Shown here one piece after another: positions 14,560 to 22,104 of a DNA stretch of 23,199 bases. Within the stretch, counting starts at the first letter, position 1, and each line of letters opens with the position of its first letter. The position numbers and the translations under genes are program-made. Origin of the DNA: an uncultured Chryseobacterium sp. (GTDB lineage: Bacteria; Bacteroidota; Bacteroidia; Flavobacteriales; Weeksellaceae); assembly GCF_936933875.1 (NCBI RefSeq), contig NZ_CAKZIK010000045.1, positions 1 through 23,199 on the forward strand, written 5' to 3'. Below the pieces are notes generated by a model that did no database searches, had not been told where the DNA came from, and saw only the letters and a program-made list of their open reading frames with translations.

Positions 14560-14778
14560 ATGACCCCGTTATTAGAAGGACAGATAAAAAATCAGGCGCT
14601 AACTCACGGAATGTCAGAAGATGAGGTCGTAGAAAAAGTAATGCTGAAAAAACAGGCTGTAAAAAGTTTCGTACCGGTTGAAAAAATTGGAGAAATGTGC
14701 GTATTTTTAGCTGCAGAGAATGCTACTTCAGTTTCCGGCACAACTTTCACCTTAGACGGAGGTTGGAGTGCACAGTAA
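14560..14778 (+). pseudogene. 5'-truncated 3-hydroxybutyrate dehydrogenase (C-terminal 72 residues)
   Basis: The 72-residue frame matches the last quarter of short-chain 3-hydroxybutyrate dehydrogenases: TPLLEGQIKNQA after the lost catalytic region, then KSFVPVEKIGEMCVFLAAENA, and the hallmark C terminus SGTTFTLDGGWSAQ. The Rossmann dinucleotide-binding part and the Ser-Tyr-Lys catalytic residues are missing. Upstream, the frame continues without family likeness to a TAA at 14503-14505, and there are only 179 bp before divergent rplS, too little for the absent part. A deletion is therefore more likely than a sequencing indel. It ends 10 bp before scoA, as expected for an old operon of ketone-body genes. 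Confidence 0.75.
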
Positions 14779-14788
14779 AAGTTAAAAA

Positions 14789-15493
14789 ATGATAGACAAA
14801 AGAGTAAATAACGCCAAAGAAGCCATCGCCGGAATTTCAGATGGAATGACGCTCATGTTAGGAGGTTTCGGACTTTGCGGTATTCCTGAAAACTGTATTA
14901 ACGCTTTGGTAGAAAGCAATGTAACAGATTTAACATGTATTTCCAACAACGCCGGAGTGGACGATTTTGGATTGGGATTGTTGCTTCAGAAAAGACAAAT
15001 CAAAAAAATGATTTCGTCTTATGTAGGAGAAAACGCCGAATTTGAAAGACAGATGCTTTCCGGAGAATTGGAAGTAGAACTCACACCACAAGGAACTTTA
15101 GCTGAAAAATGTCGCGCTGCACAGGCCGGAATTCCGGCATTCTATACACCTGCAGGTTACGGAACTGAAGTTGCCGAAGGTAAAGAAGTGAAAGATTTCA
15201 ATGGAAAACCACATATTTTGGAACATGCTTTTCATGCAGATTATGCAATTGTAAAGGCTTGGAAAGGTGATCACGCCGGAAATTTAATTTTCAAAGGTTC
15301 AGCCAGAAATTTTAATCATCCAATGGCTGGAGCAGGAAAAATTACGATTGCTGAAGTGGAAGAATTGGTAGAACCGGGACAATTAGATCCGAACCAAATT
15401 CACATTCCGGGAATTATGGTACAACGTATTTTCCAAGGCGAAAATTTTGAGAAAAGAATAGAGCAACGTACAACCCGTAAAAAAGAAGACTAA
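14789..15493 (+). CDS. scoA: 3-oxoacid CoA-transferase subunit A
   Basis: This is the alpha subunit of a family I CoA-transferase that moves CoA from succinyl-CoA to acetoacetate, or a close variant. The 234-residue product has the glycine-rich GGFGLCGIPE at residues 25-34, the SNNAGVDDFGLGLLL block, the ELTPQGTLAEKCRAAQAGIPAFYTP stretch typical of subunit A, and EHAFHADYAIVKAWKGD. The stop shares one base with the start of subunit B (TAATG), indicating translational coupling. The gene follows the 3-hydroxybutyrate dehydrogenase remnant. Exact CoA donor and acceptor are inferred from family likeness and context. Confidence 0.92.
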   Translation: MIDKRVNNAKEAIAGISDGMTLMLGGFGLCGIPENCINALVESNVTDLTCISNNAGVDDFGLGLLLQKRQIKKMISSYVGENAEFERQMLSGELEVELTPQGTLAEKCRAAQAGIPAFYTPAGYGTEVAEGKEVKDFNGKPHILEHAFHADYAIVKAWKGDHAGNLIFKGSARNFNHPMAGAGKITIAEVEELVEPGQLDPNQIHIPGIMVQRIFQGENFEKRIEQRTTRKKED

Positions 15494-16149
15494 TGCTGAC
15501 GAAAGAACAAATAGCAAAACGCATTTCAAAAGAAGTAAAAGACGGTTACTACGTAAACTTGGGCATCGGAATTCCAACTTTGGTGGCGAATTATGTACCT
15601 AAAAATCTTTCTGTAGAATTTCAAAGTGAAAACGGAGTACTAGGAATGGGACCTTTTCCTTTTGAAGGCGAAGAAGATGCCGATATTATTAATGCAGGAA
15701 AACAAACGATTACAACACTTCCTGGAGCTTCATTTTTCGATTCTGCTTTCAGTTTTGGAATGATTAGAAGTCAGAAAGTAGATTTAACGATTCTAGGAGC
15801 AATGGAAGTTTCCGAAAACGGAGATATTGCGAACTGGAAAATCCCGGGAAAAATGGTGAAAGGAATGGGTGGAGCAATGGATTTGGTGGCTTCTGCGGAG
15901 AATATTATTGTTGCAATGATGCACGTTAACAAAGCAGGAGAGAGCAAAATTCTAAAAAATTGTACACTGCCTTTAACAGGTGTTGGTTGCGTGAAAAAAG
16001 TGGTTACCGAATTGGCTGTAATGGACGTTACGCCAAATGGTTTCAAACTTTTGGAAAGAGCTCCCGGAGTTACAATGGATGACATTGTAAAAGCCACCGA
16101 AGCTAACCTGATTGTGGAGGGAGAAATTCCTGAAATGGTTATTGATTAA
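15493..16149 (+). CDS. scoB: 3-oxoacid CoA-transferase subunit B
   Basis: Beta subunit of the same CoA-transferase, 218 residues. The catalytic glutamate that forms the acyl-glutamate intermediate is Glu46 in QSENGVLGMGP. Other family blocks are VNLGIGIPTLVANYV (residues 21-35), ASFFDSAFSFGMIR, DLTILGAMEVSENGDIANW and KMVKGMGGAMDLV. It overlaps subunit A by one base and is followed by a strong terminator, which closes the operon. Together the pair would activate acetoacetate to acetoacetyl-CoA in the cytoplasm, feeding thiolase, which is not in this window. Confidence 0.93.
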   Translation: MLTKEQIAKRISKEVKDGYYVNLGIGIPTLVANYVPKNLSVEFQSENGVLGMGPFPFEGEEDADIINAGKQTITTLPGASFFDSAFSFGMIRSQKVDLTILGAMEVSENGDIANWKIPGKMVKGMGGAMDLVASAENIIVAMMHVNKAGESKILKNCTLPLTGVGCVKKVVTELAVMDVTPNGFKLLERAPGVTMDDIVKATEANLIVEGEIPEMVID

Positions 16150-16190
16150 ATAATTGAAAATAAATAACAACAAGTAAATTTATATCATTG

Positions 16191-16224
16191 AAAAATCCTT
16201 TCCGGTTCCGGGAAGGATTTTTTT
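16191..16224 (+). terminator. Terminator of the scoAB operon
   Basis: A 15-bp stem pairs 16191-16205 with 16208-16222, with one G-U wobble and a minimal loop that would open to GGTTCC. It is followed by a T-run to 16224. It lies 42 bp after the scoB stop. Confidence 0.85.
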
Positions 16225-16260
16225 ATGAAAGATTTATGCAACTTTTCAAAGATTTAAATT

Positions 16261-16280
16261 CTTCTGTGCCTTTTGTGGTT
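16261..16280. repeat. Solitary arm of the AACCACAAAAGGCACAAAAG repeat
   Basis: CTTCTGTGCCTTTTGTGGTT differs at one position from the reverse complement of the left arm at 2352-2371. No inverted partner is visible nearby. It sits 4 bp beyond the stop of the XRE gene. Confidence 0.65.
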
Positions 16281-16284
16281 TAAA

Positions 16285-16809
16285 CTAAGGTTCAAAACTC
16301 TCAAATTTTCCATTTTCAAAGAAAATAACCACTCTTTTTATTTTATTTTCCTGATTTTCAATATGTTGAACGATGTTTTGATTTTCCTGAACTTCTAATC
16401 GCTGAGAATCGCCCGTTTTAAATGTATTTAAACTTTGTCCAGGAATTTCAGATTCTCGTTGTATTGGTTTTGAAACGCGGTCTTCACTTTCCGTAATTCC
16501 AAAATTATCATCATCAATTAAGGAGAATAAATCGGGCAGGGAAGTTGAATTAGATTCTTCATTTGTACTGGCTAATGCTGCCTTTTCATCGGCTTTTTGA
16601 AGCATTTCACCTTCTCCTTTAATGAGCCAATCCCATTCAAGTTCAGGGAAACGGTCTTTAATTTTAATCAAGAAATCAAGAGACGGTTTATTTCGTCCGG
16701 AAGTGATATGCGAAATGTTGGAACGCTGCACATCAATCTCGTCTGCAAATTCAGAAGAGGTAAATTCGGAGTATTCGATAACCTTTGTAATTCTTTCGTT
16801 CAGATTCAT
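16285..16809 (-). CDS. XRE family helix-turn-helix regulator
   Basis: A 174-residue DNA-binding protein. The Cro/CI-type helix-turn-helix occupies about residues 4-64 (RITKVIEYSEFTSSEFADEI, RSNISHITSGRNKPSLDFL), followed by ELEWDWLIKGEGEML, a signature of a common Bacteroidota subgroup of XRE regulators. A flexible, Ser/Asn/Glu-rich middle (about 72-140) links to a short C-terminal part ending KIKRVVIFFENGKFESFEP, which may be an oligomerisation strand. Targets are unknown. The upstream region has several ATTTACAAAT-like sequences and a palindrome, suggesting autoregulation. No phage or mobile genes are adjacent. Confidence 0.87.
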   Translation of the reverse strand: MNLNERITKVIEYSEFTSSEFADEIDVQRSNISHITSGRNKPSLDFLIKIKDRFPELEWDWLIKGEGEMLQKADEKAALASTNEESNSTSLPDLFSLIDDDNFGITESEDRVSKPIQRESEIPGQSLNTFKTGDSQRLEVQENQNIVQHIENQENKIKRVVIFFENGKFESFEP

Positions 16810-16827
16810 GTGAAAGGGTTAAAATTT

Positions 16828-16841
16828 ACATTTACAAATGT
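16828..16841. promoter_or_regulatory. Palindrome ACATTT-AC-AAATGT, candidate operator
   Basis: A 14-bp inverted repeat 18 bp before the XRE start codon. It overlaps a minus-strand -7 motif (TACATTTG, 16835-16842). Similar half-sites occur at 16851-16860 and 16866-16875. An autoregulatory operator is a reasonable inference. Confidence 0.45.
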
Positions 16842-16855
16842 AATAATATAATTTA

Positions 16856-16887
16856 CAAATATAAAATACAAATGTTAATCAAAACAA
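16856..16887 (-). promoter_or_regulatory. Candidate promoter of the XRE gene
   Basis: Minus-strand TTG (16885-16887), 21-bp spacer and TATATTTG (16856-16863). Two other -7 matches, at 16835-16842 and 16902-16909, make the choice uncertain. Transcription from here would place the palindrome in the leader. Confidence 0.5.
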
Positions 16888-16959
16888 AGAATAAGAATTT
16901 ACAAAAATAAAATCAGCATACTATTATACTGATTTATAGTTATTTGTTTAAATTTACAA

Positions 16960-18057
16960 TTATATATTTCGATGTAAATTATCATCATTTTCGGGGTCAT
17001 ATTTAATTTTTCGCTCTTTTTTGATTTCAGGGAAAATTAGTGAGAGTAGAATACTCAATCCTAAAATCGACACGATTACCAATAAAGAATGTGTGGTTGT
17101 GAATCCCCATTCTTCCAGATAATGATGGAATAACATCTTCAAACCAATAAAAGTCAACAGAACAGAAAGCCCTACTTTCAGGAATCTGAATTTGTCTATA
17201 ATTCCGGCTAAAAGAAAGAACATTGAACGAAGACCAATAATCGCAAAAATATTGGAGAAAAAAACAATATAAGGATCTTTGGTAACAGAAAAAATTGCAG
17301 GAATACTGTCCACAGCAAAGATTAAATCCGTCGCTTCTACTATTAATAATACTAAGAACAAAGGAGTAATTTTCTTTATCCCATCAATGGTGACGAAGAA
17401 TTTATTTCCAACAAAATTATGATGAACCTTAAAGAAACGGTTCGCAAATTTTACAACAGGATGGTTTTGAGTATCAATTTTATCATCATCATCTTTATCG
17501 AAAAACATTTTTATCCCGGTAAATACAAGAAAAGCTCCGAAGACGTACATTATCCAGCTGAACTTTTCAATAAGTGCTGCTCCTACGAAGATGAAGATAA
17601 AACGCATCACAATTGCTCCTAAAATACCCCAAAAAAGAACTCTATGATAATTTCTTTGCGCAACTCCAAACGCAGTAAAAATCAGCACCATAACAAAGAT
17701 ATTATCTACGGAAAGTGCATATTCAACGACATAACCTGTAAGAAATTCTATTCCTAAATTTTGGTTATAAATCTGAAGACTGTGTTCTAAGTCATTCGGA
17801 ACAATTTTAATAGGATGTTGATGCTTTCCTATGACATGGGTGAGTTTATCCATACTGTCGATGCCGTGGAGTAGGTGACCGTAATTAATCAATAAAAAAT
17901 AAAATCCCATGGCCAAGGTAACAACAAAGAAGCTCATCAACCCGGCCTGTTTCATCGAAATGGTGTCGGATTTTTTCTTTAGAAGACCTAAATCAAGTGC
18001 AAGAATAAAAAAGATAAAAACTAAAAAACCTATTAAGAAAAGCGTCTCGTTTGTCAT
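16960..18057 (-). CDS. TerC family integral membrane protein (Alx-like)
   Basis: A 365-residue polytopic membrane protein of the TerC/Alx family, some members of which export manganese. Conserved acidic residues in the helices are visible: Asp22 in LALDLGLL, Glu112 and Asp118 in EYALSVDNIFVM, and Glu241, Asp244 and Asp250 in EATDLIFAVDSIPA. A histidine-rich loop (about residues 61-100, with GKHQHP) precedes the second motif, and an acidic DKDDDDK loop lies near 188-193. These could contact metal. The C terminus is short, soluble and charged. No yybP-ykoY-like structured leader is evident upstream. A -7 motif is present 14 bp before the ATG. Confidence 0.92.
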   Translation of the reverse strand: MTNETLFLIGFLVFIFFILALDLGLLKKKSDTISMKQAGLMSFFVVTLAMGFYFLLINYGHLLHGIDSMDKLTHVIGKHQHPIKIVPNDLEHSLQIYNQNLGIEFLTGYVVEYALSVDNIFVMVLIFTAFGVAQRNYHRVLFWGILGAIVMRFIFIFVGAALIEKFSWIMYVFGAFLVFTGIKMFFDKDDDDKIDTQNHPVVKFANRFFKVHHNFVGNKFFVTIDGIKKITPLFLVLLIVEATDLIFAVDSIPAIFSVTKDPYIVFFSNIFAIIGLRSMFFLLAGIIDKFRFLKVGLSVLLTFIGLKMLFHHYLEEWGFTTTHSLLVIVSILGLSILLSLIFPEIKKERKIKYDPENDDNLHRNI

Positions 18058-18071
18058 AGAAAAAATAAAAA

Positions 18072-18079
18072 CAAAGATA
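18072..18079 (-). promoter_or_regulatory. -7 element TATCTTTG before terC
   Basis: The minus strand reads TATCTTTG, a match to TAnnTTTG, ending 14 bp before the ATG. The nearest TTG (18105-18107) is 25 bp away, slightly long. Confidence 0.45.
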
Positions 18080-18373
18080 GAGATTTCTTAATTTTAAAAA
18101 TTTACAATTGTGTATTTTTGAAGTTGTTAACAATGTGAATTTTGTTTACGCGTTTAATTTTTTTTCTCATAATCAGGGTTTTCCACAGTGTTTTTCACTT
18201 CAAGTATAATTAAAAATATTATTTAAATAAATTAAATTATATATTGATTTCCAATTAATTACAATATAAATTTAAAAATAATTCAATCCACAATTTTACT
18301 AACAGACATTCTGACATTTTGACCTGTTTGATGTTTTTACAGAAGTTAATTTTTATTTTCAGTTCAAAAAAAT

Positions 18374-18381
18374 TAAATTTG
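18374..18381 (+). promoter_or_regulatory. -7 element TAAATTTG before the M14 peptidase gene
   Basis: TAAATTTG matches TAnnTTTG and ends 22 bp before the ATG at 18404. No TTG is found at the right distance upstream. Confidence 0.45.
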
Positions 18382-18403
18382 AATCTTGTAAAATGACGTA
18401 CTG

Positions 18404-19510
18404 ATGCTTGAAACTTCTGATTACCGCCAATGCCCTGATTTTCCAAACCGGTATATTTCCCCAGAAAAATTATTTTTTTATTTACAGACGAATCTCAGCG
18501 ATTATATTTCTGAGGTTGGGACTTCTTATCTTGGGAAACCAATTTATATGCTGCATCTTGGAAGTGGTTCCACGAAAGTTTTAGCATGGTCTCAAATGCA
18601 TGGAAATGAATCGAATGCCACACACGCCATGCTCGATTTGTTGGAAATTTTTAAAGAAAAGCCAGAACTCAAAAACAATCTTTTCAGCAAAATCACGCTT
18701 GATTTTATTTTCATGCTGAATCCCGACGGTTCTGAGAAATGGACAAGAAGAAATGCTTTGGATATCGATATGAACCGCGATTATCTAAAACTTTCGAGTA
18801 AAGAATTTCCTATCCTGAAAAATATTGCGGAAAAAGGAAACTATGATTGTGCGCTCAATCTTCACGAGCAGCGCACCATTTTTACAACCGACGGCGAAAA
18901 TCCTGCAACGCTCTCCTTTTTGGCTCCTGCTGAAAATTTTGAAAGAGAAATTACTGTAACCCGAAAAAAAGCGATGGCAGTAATTTCAAGGATTTATAAT
19001 AGAATGAAATTGGAAATTCCTAATCAGGTAGCACGTTATAATGATGAGTTTTATCCGACTTCTGCTGGTGATAATTTTACAAAAATGGGAATTCCGACTA
19101 TTTTATATGAAGGTGGACATTTTCCTGATGATTATAAAAGAAAAGGAACCCGAAAATATTACACGATAGCTTTATACGAAGGCTTGAAAGCGATTGCTGA
19201 TTTAAACGGTTCTGATGATGGTTGGGAAACGTATCTTGAAATTCCTGAAAATCAGGAAAGTCATTTTGACATTATTTACCGAAACGTAAAACTGAATACA
19301 GATTTCGAATGTGTCTTGGATATTGCAGTGCAGTACAAAGAAGAAATCCGCGAAGGCGACGATGAAATTTCTTTTGTTCCGGTGGTGATGGAAGTAGGAG
19401 ATTGCGGCAAAAAGAAAGGCTGGAAGGAAATTGACTGTAACGGAAAGTTTTTCAAATCGGAAAATAAATTTCCGAAACTGGACGCTTTACAGAATTTCGA
19501 AATTATTTAA
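18404..19510 (+). CDS. M14 family zinc carboxypeptidase
   Basis: A 368-residue protein with the zinc-binding set of M14 metallocarboxypeptidases: HGNES with His66 and Glu69, and His154 in LNLHEQR. Substrate-binding and catalytic residues also fit: the LNPDGSEKWTRRNALDIDMNRDY block with NR at 124-125, and Glu236 in ILYEGGHFPDD. There is no signal peptide, so it probably acts in the cytoplasm. That distinguishes it from secreted digestive carboxypeptidases and suits peptide or peptidoglycan-fragment turnover. The C-terminal 100 residues form an extra, probably beta-rich domain. Substrate unknown. It is transcribed alone and ends in a bidirectional hairpin. Confidence 0.88.
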   Translation: MLETSDYRQCPDFPNRYISPEKLFFYLQTNLSDYISEVGTSYLGKPIYMLHLGSGSTKVLAWSQMHGNESNATHAMLDLLEIFKEKPELKNNLFSKITLDFIFMLNPDGSEKWTRRNALDIDMNRDYLKLSSKEFPILKNIAEKGNYDCALNLHEQRTIFTTDGENPATLSFLAPAENFEREITVTRKKAMAVISRIYNRMKLEIPNQVARYNDEFYPTSAGDNFTKMGIPTILYEGGHFPDDYKRKGTRKYYTIALYEGLKAIADLNGSDDGWETYLEIPENQESHFDIIYRNVKLNTDFECVLDIAVQYKEEIREGDDEISFVPVVMEVGDCGKKKGWKEIDCNGKFFKSENKFPKLDALQNFEII

Positions 19511-19523
19511 TTGTTTTTTATAA

Positions 19524-19560
19524 AAAATTTCCGCCGCGACGAAGTCGCGGCGGAAATTTT
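19524..19560. terminator. Bidirectional hairpin terminator with GAA triloop (copy C)
   Basis: A perfect 17-bp stem (19524-19540 with 19544-19560) closes a GAA loop; its core is CCGCCGCGAC and its base is AAAATTT. It begins 13 bp after the M14 stop and lies between convergent genes, with A/T tracts on both sides. The CAATCTTTTT and GATTTCC flanks of copies A and B are absent. Confidence 0.85.
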
Positions 19561-19630
19561 ATTTATAATTTAAGTAAAATGAACAGTATTAAACTGTTTC
19601 AAACCACATAAAACCATTTCAAAGCAAGAA

Positions 19631-20125
19631 TTACTCAACAACTTTTATTCCTGTTGCCTGCATTCTTACTTCTTCTTTCGGTTTGGTAATCGCATCAATT
19701 TCAGATTGAGGTTTTTTTGCGTCTTCCGCAAAATGTTTCAGTTCTTTCACAGAGGTTACTTTCTTTTCAGCGCTGCCTTCAACCACAACCATTTTACCTT
19801 CTAAAGCCAAAGGAACCAAGAATGCATGGTCTTTATTCTTTACAAAAAATCTTTCGCCGTTATCGGTTTCAAGGGTTAACCAGCAACCTTCAGCTTTGCA
19901 GACTTCTTTTACTTTTCCTTTAACAACCGTGTTGTCAACTTTGTCAGATTTTTTAAGTTTTTTCTGCAATTTTTTGGTGGAAACCGTTTTTGCATCGGCT
20001 TTTACAGAAGCTCCGTAAGAATCTCCTACCAAAGCTTTTCCGGGAGGTGGACCTTTATGTTCCGCTTCCTGTGCGAAAGCAACTGTTGAAAATCCTAATA
20101 CTAAAAGAAATATGAATTTTTTCAT
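19631..20125 (-). CDS. DUF4920 domain-containing exported protein
   Basis: A 164-residue protein with a clear signal peptide (about residues 1-18, ending STVAFA before QEAEH). The mature part has a GKVKEVCKAEGCWLTLETDNGERFFVKNKDHAF-type core followed by VPLALEGKMVVVEGSAEKK, which I recognise as DUF4920. The CxxxGCW motif near residues 76-82 and the OB-like beta pattern resemble small periplasmic ligand- or nucleic-acid-binding folds, but function is unknown. It may be periplasmic; no lipobox is seen. A TATTTTTG promoter element lies 15 bp upstream. Confidence 0.85.
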   Translation of the reverse strand: MKKFIFLLVLGFSTVAFAQEAEHKGPPPGKALVGDSYGASVKADAKTVSTKKLQKKLKKSDKVDNTVVKGKVKEVCKAEGCWLTLETDNGERFFVKNKDHAFLVPLALEGKMVVVEGSAEKKVTSVKELKHFAEDAKKPQSEIDAITKPKEEVRMQATGIKVVE

Positions 20126-20140
20126 CCTATAAAATTTTTA

Positions 20141-20148
20141 CAAAAATA
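20141..20148 (-). promoter_or_regulatory. -7 element TATTTTTG before the DUF4920 gene
   Basis: The minus strand reads TATTTTTG, a match to TAnnTTTG, 15 bp before the start codon. No -33 TTG is found at the right spacing. Confidence 0.45.
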
Positions 20149-20239
20149 ATAAATTATAGTTATGCTATGTTTAAAATAATTATGGATTTCAAAAAAATGA
20201 TAAATTTGAAACCGGTCAAAAAGAAAACGATAATAAGTT

Positions 20240-20247
20240 TATATTTG
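20240..20247 (+). promoter_or_regulatory. -7 element TATATTTG before the APC permease gene
   Basis: TATATTTG matches TAnnTTTG and ends 33 bp before the ATG at 20281. A second match, TAAATTTG, is at 20201-20208. Confidence 0.45.
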
Positions 20248-20280
20248 ACTCCAATATTTTTCAAAACATTCTAAAAAACT

Positions 20281-21699
20281 ATGAATAAAAAACTCAAACT
20301 TTGGGACGCAACGATGCTCGTAATGGGTTCCATGATTGGAAGCGGAATTTTCATCGTAAGTTCCGATATGATGCGTAATCTCGGTTCCGGTTACTGGCTT
20401 ATCGCGGTATGGATTATTACAGGAATTATGACCGTTGCGGCTGCTATTTCTTACGGCGAATTATCATCCATGTTTCCAAAAGCAGGTGGACAGTACACTT
20501 ACATGACTGAAATTTTCGGAAAAATGACCGGATTTCTTTACGGATGGGGATTGTTTACCGTCATTCAAACAGGTACTATTGCGGCTGTTGCCATGGCTTT
20601 CGGAAAATTTACGGCGTATTTGGTTCCTTGGCTCAATAATTCAGACCCTATATTCCAAAGTGGAAGTTTTAAAATTACTTGGGTGCAGATTTTGGCCATC
20701 ATCATCATTATGCTCCTTACTTATGTGAATACCAAAGGTGTAAAAAACGGTAAACTGCTTCAAAATGTCTTTACAGCTTCCAAAATTATTTCACTTTTAG
20801 GATTAATCGTTTTCGGATTTTTACTCGTAAAAAATTCGATGTGGGACGGGAATATGAGTTTTGGATGGAATGCGTTTCAGGATTTCGGTAAAGAAGTAGG
20901 GAACAACCTCGTACCAACTGGCTGGAAAGAAATCGGCGGAATGACTTTAATGGGCGGAATTGCTGCTGCAATGGTTGGTTCCGTTTTCAGTTCTGTAGCT
21001 TGGGAAAACGTAACTTTCGTTTCCGGAGAAATTGAAAATCCAAAGAAAAATGTTGTCAAATCAATGGTTTTGGGAACTTCTGCGGTAATGATTTTGTATC
21101 TTTTGGTGAATTTGGTTTACTTAAATGCGCTCGACAGAGACGGAATTGCATTTGCAGATAAAAACCGTCCTGCTGTTGCCGCTTCCGAAGCTATGTTTGG
21201 TCATGTTGGAACAATTATTATGGCAGTTTTGGTGATGATTTCCACTTTTGGCTGTATCAACGGATTGGTTTTGGCAGGGGCAAGAGTGTATCAAACCATG
21301 GCAAAAGACGGATTATTCTTCAAGTCCGCCATCGAAAATAATAAACACGACGTTCCCGAAAAATCTTTGTGGATGCAGGGAATTTGGGCTTCGGTTCTTG
21401 CGCTTTCAGGCCAGTACGGCGATTTATTGGACATGATTTCGTTTGTTATCGTGTTGTTCTATATGATTACCGTTTTCGGCGTAATTTATATGAGAATCAA
21501 AAAACCAAACGCAGAAAGACCGTACAAAACATGGTTATATCCTATCACTCCAATTCTGTATTTGTTGATTGGAACAGCGTTTTGCGTACTTCTCATCATT
21601 TACAAACCACAATACACTTGGCCAGGATTTATCCTGATTTTAATAGGTTTGCCTGTGTATTTGTTCATTAACAGGAAAAATAAGAAGCAACAAGGCTAG
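20281..21699 (+). CDS. APC superfamily amino acid permease
   Basis: A 472-residue polytopic membrane protein with about twelve helices. The unwound first helix carries GSMIGSGIFIVSSDM (residues 16-30), the substrate-binding GSGIF motif of APC transporters. The second helix and loop have AAISYGELSSMFPKAGGQYTYM, also a family hallmark. A central SSVAWENVTFVSGEIENPKKNV segment and GCINGLVLAGARVYQTMAKDGLFF follow. It moves amino acids by cation symport or by exchange; the substrate cannot be read from sequence. The C terminus is short and basic. It is transcribed alone; downstream lies the repeat-rich gap. Confidence 0.93.
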   Translation: MNKKLKLWDATMLVMGSMIGSGIFIVSSDMMRNLGSGYWLIAVWIITGIMTVAAAISYGELSSMFPKAGGQYTYMTEIFGKMTGFLYGWGLFTVIQTGTIAAVAMAFGKFTAYLVPWLNNSDPIFQSGSFKITWVQILAIIIIMLLTYVNTKGVKNGKLLQNVFTASKIISLLGLIVFGFLLVKNSMWDGNMSFGWNAFQDFGKEVGNNLVPTGWKEIGGMTLMGGIAAAMVGSVFSSVAWENVTFVSGEIENPKKNVVKSMVLGTSAVMILYLLVNLVYLNALDRDGIAFADKNRPAVAASEAMFGHVGTIIMAVLVMISTFGCINGLVLAGARVYQTMAKDGLFFKSAIENNKHDVPEKSLWMQGIWASVLALSGQYGDLLDMISFVIVLFYMITVFGVIYMRIKKPNAERPYKTWLYPITPILYLLIGTAFCVLLIIYKPQYTWPGFILILIGLPVYLFINRKNKKQQG

Positions 21700-21717
21700 A
21701 AATTTTTAGGAATTTCA

Positions 21718-21850
21718 GTCCTGCTTTCTATTTCAATCTTTTTACGCGGCAGCGAAGCTGCCGCGTAAAAAGATTTCCATTACAAAACGAGGAACAAGTT
21801 TCGGCGATTCTTTTGAAAAAAAATATTAAAAAAGAAGCCAATCGGGGCTA
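21718..21850. repeat. Intergenic hairpin repeat, copy B
   Basis: A perfect 19-bp stem (21735-21753 with 21757-21775) closes a GAA loop; the tip reads GCGAAGC. The stem core ACGCGGCAGC differs from copy A, while the flanks CAATCTTTTT and AAAAAGATTTCC agree. The right side extends to CGGGGCT, like the CCGGGCT end of copy A, but with inserted sequence. It starts soon after the permease stop and may end that transcript. Confidence 0.75.
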
Positions 21851-21896
21851 AAAACCTCTTCCAGTTTTTTTCCATCGAAAAATTAGGCAGAATCTC

Positions 21897-21929
21897 AACC
21901 CTTTGAGAGTTTTAGACTCTGATAGGGTT
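21897..21929. repeat. Small interrupted stem-loop AACCCT...AGGGTT
   Basis: AACCCT (21897-21902) pairs with AGGGTT (21924-21929), and AGAGT pairs with ACTCT inside, separated by short unpaired bases. The following sequence has several T residues, so it might be a weak terminator, but it is more likely part of a dispersed repeat. Confidence 0.4.
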
Positions 21930-22104
21930 TTCCTTTATCCAGAGATTTCATAAAATTATCAATGTGTTAAACTTTTCAAATTCGCCCATTCGTGGCAGCA
22001 ACTCCACTCTTAGCTAAGTGAAACGCTTTTGTGCCCTTAAAAGATAAGATTAATCCGTAGTGAGTTAAGAATAAATAATTTAACCAATTGACTAATAATA
22101 TCAT

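Larger units (their letters stand above)
18058..18403. other. 346-bp AT-rich divergent intergenic region
   Basis: No gene is seen here. It separates divergent terC and the M14 peptidase gene, and holds a -7 element for each at its two ends. The centre (about 18200-18290) is almost entirely A and T. Two loose DnaA-box-like sequences occur at 18179-18187 and 18284-18292. No hairpin or known repeat was recognised. Confidence 0.6.

Noticed and set aside
16282..16809. Prophage remnant, suggested by the XRE repressor-like gene.
   Set aside because: No integrase, phage structural gene or attachment repeat is nearby, and the flanks are ordinary chromosomal genes.
18058..18130. Manganese riboswitch (yybP-ykoY type) upstream of the TerC gene.
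   Set aside because: The region is A/T-only with no conserved GC-rich helices, and the -7 motif leaves almost no leader.
18058..18403. Possible replication origin: very AT-rich gap with two DnaA-box-like sites (18179-18187 and 18284-18292).
   Set aside because: Only two loose matches, no cluster, and no dnaA, dnaN or other origin-linked genes nearby.
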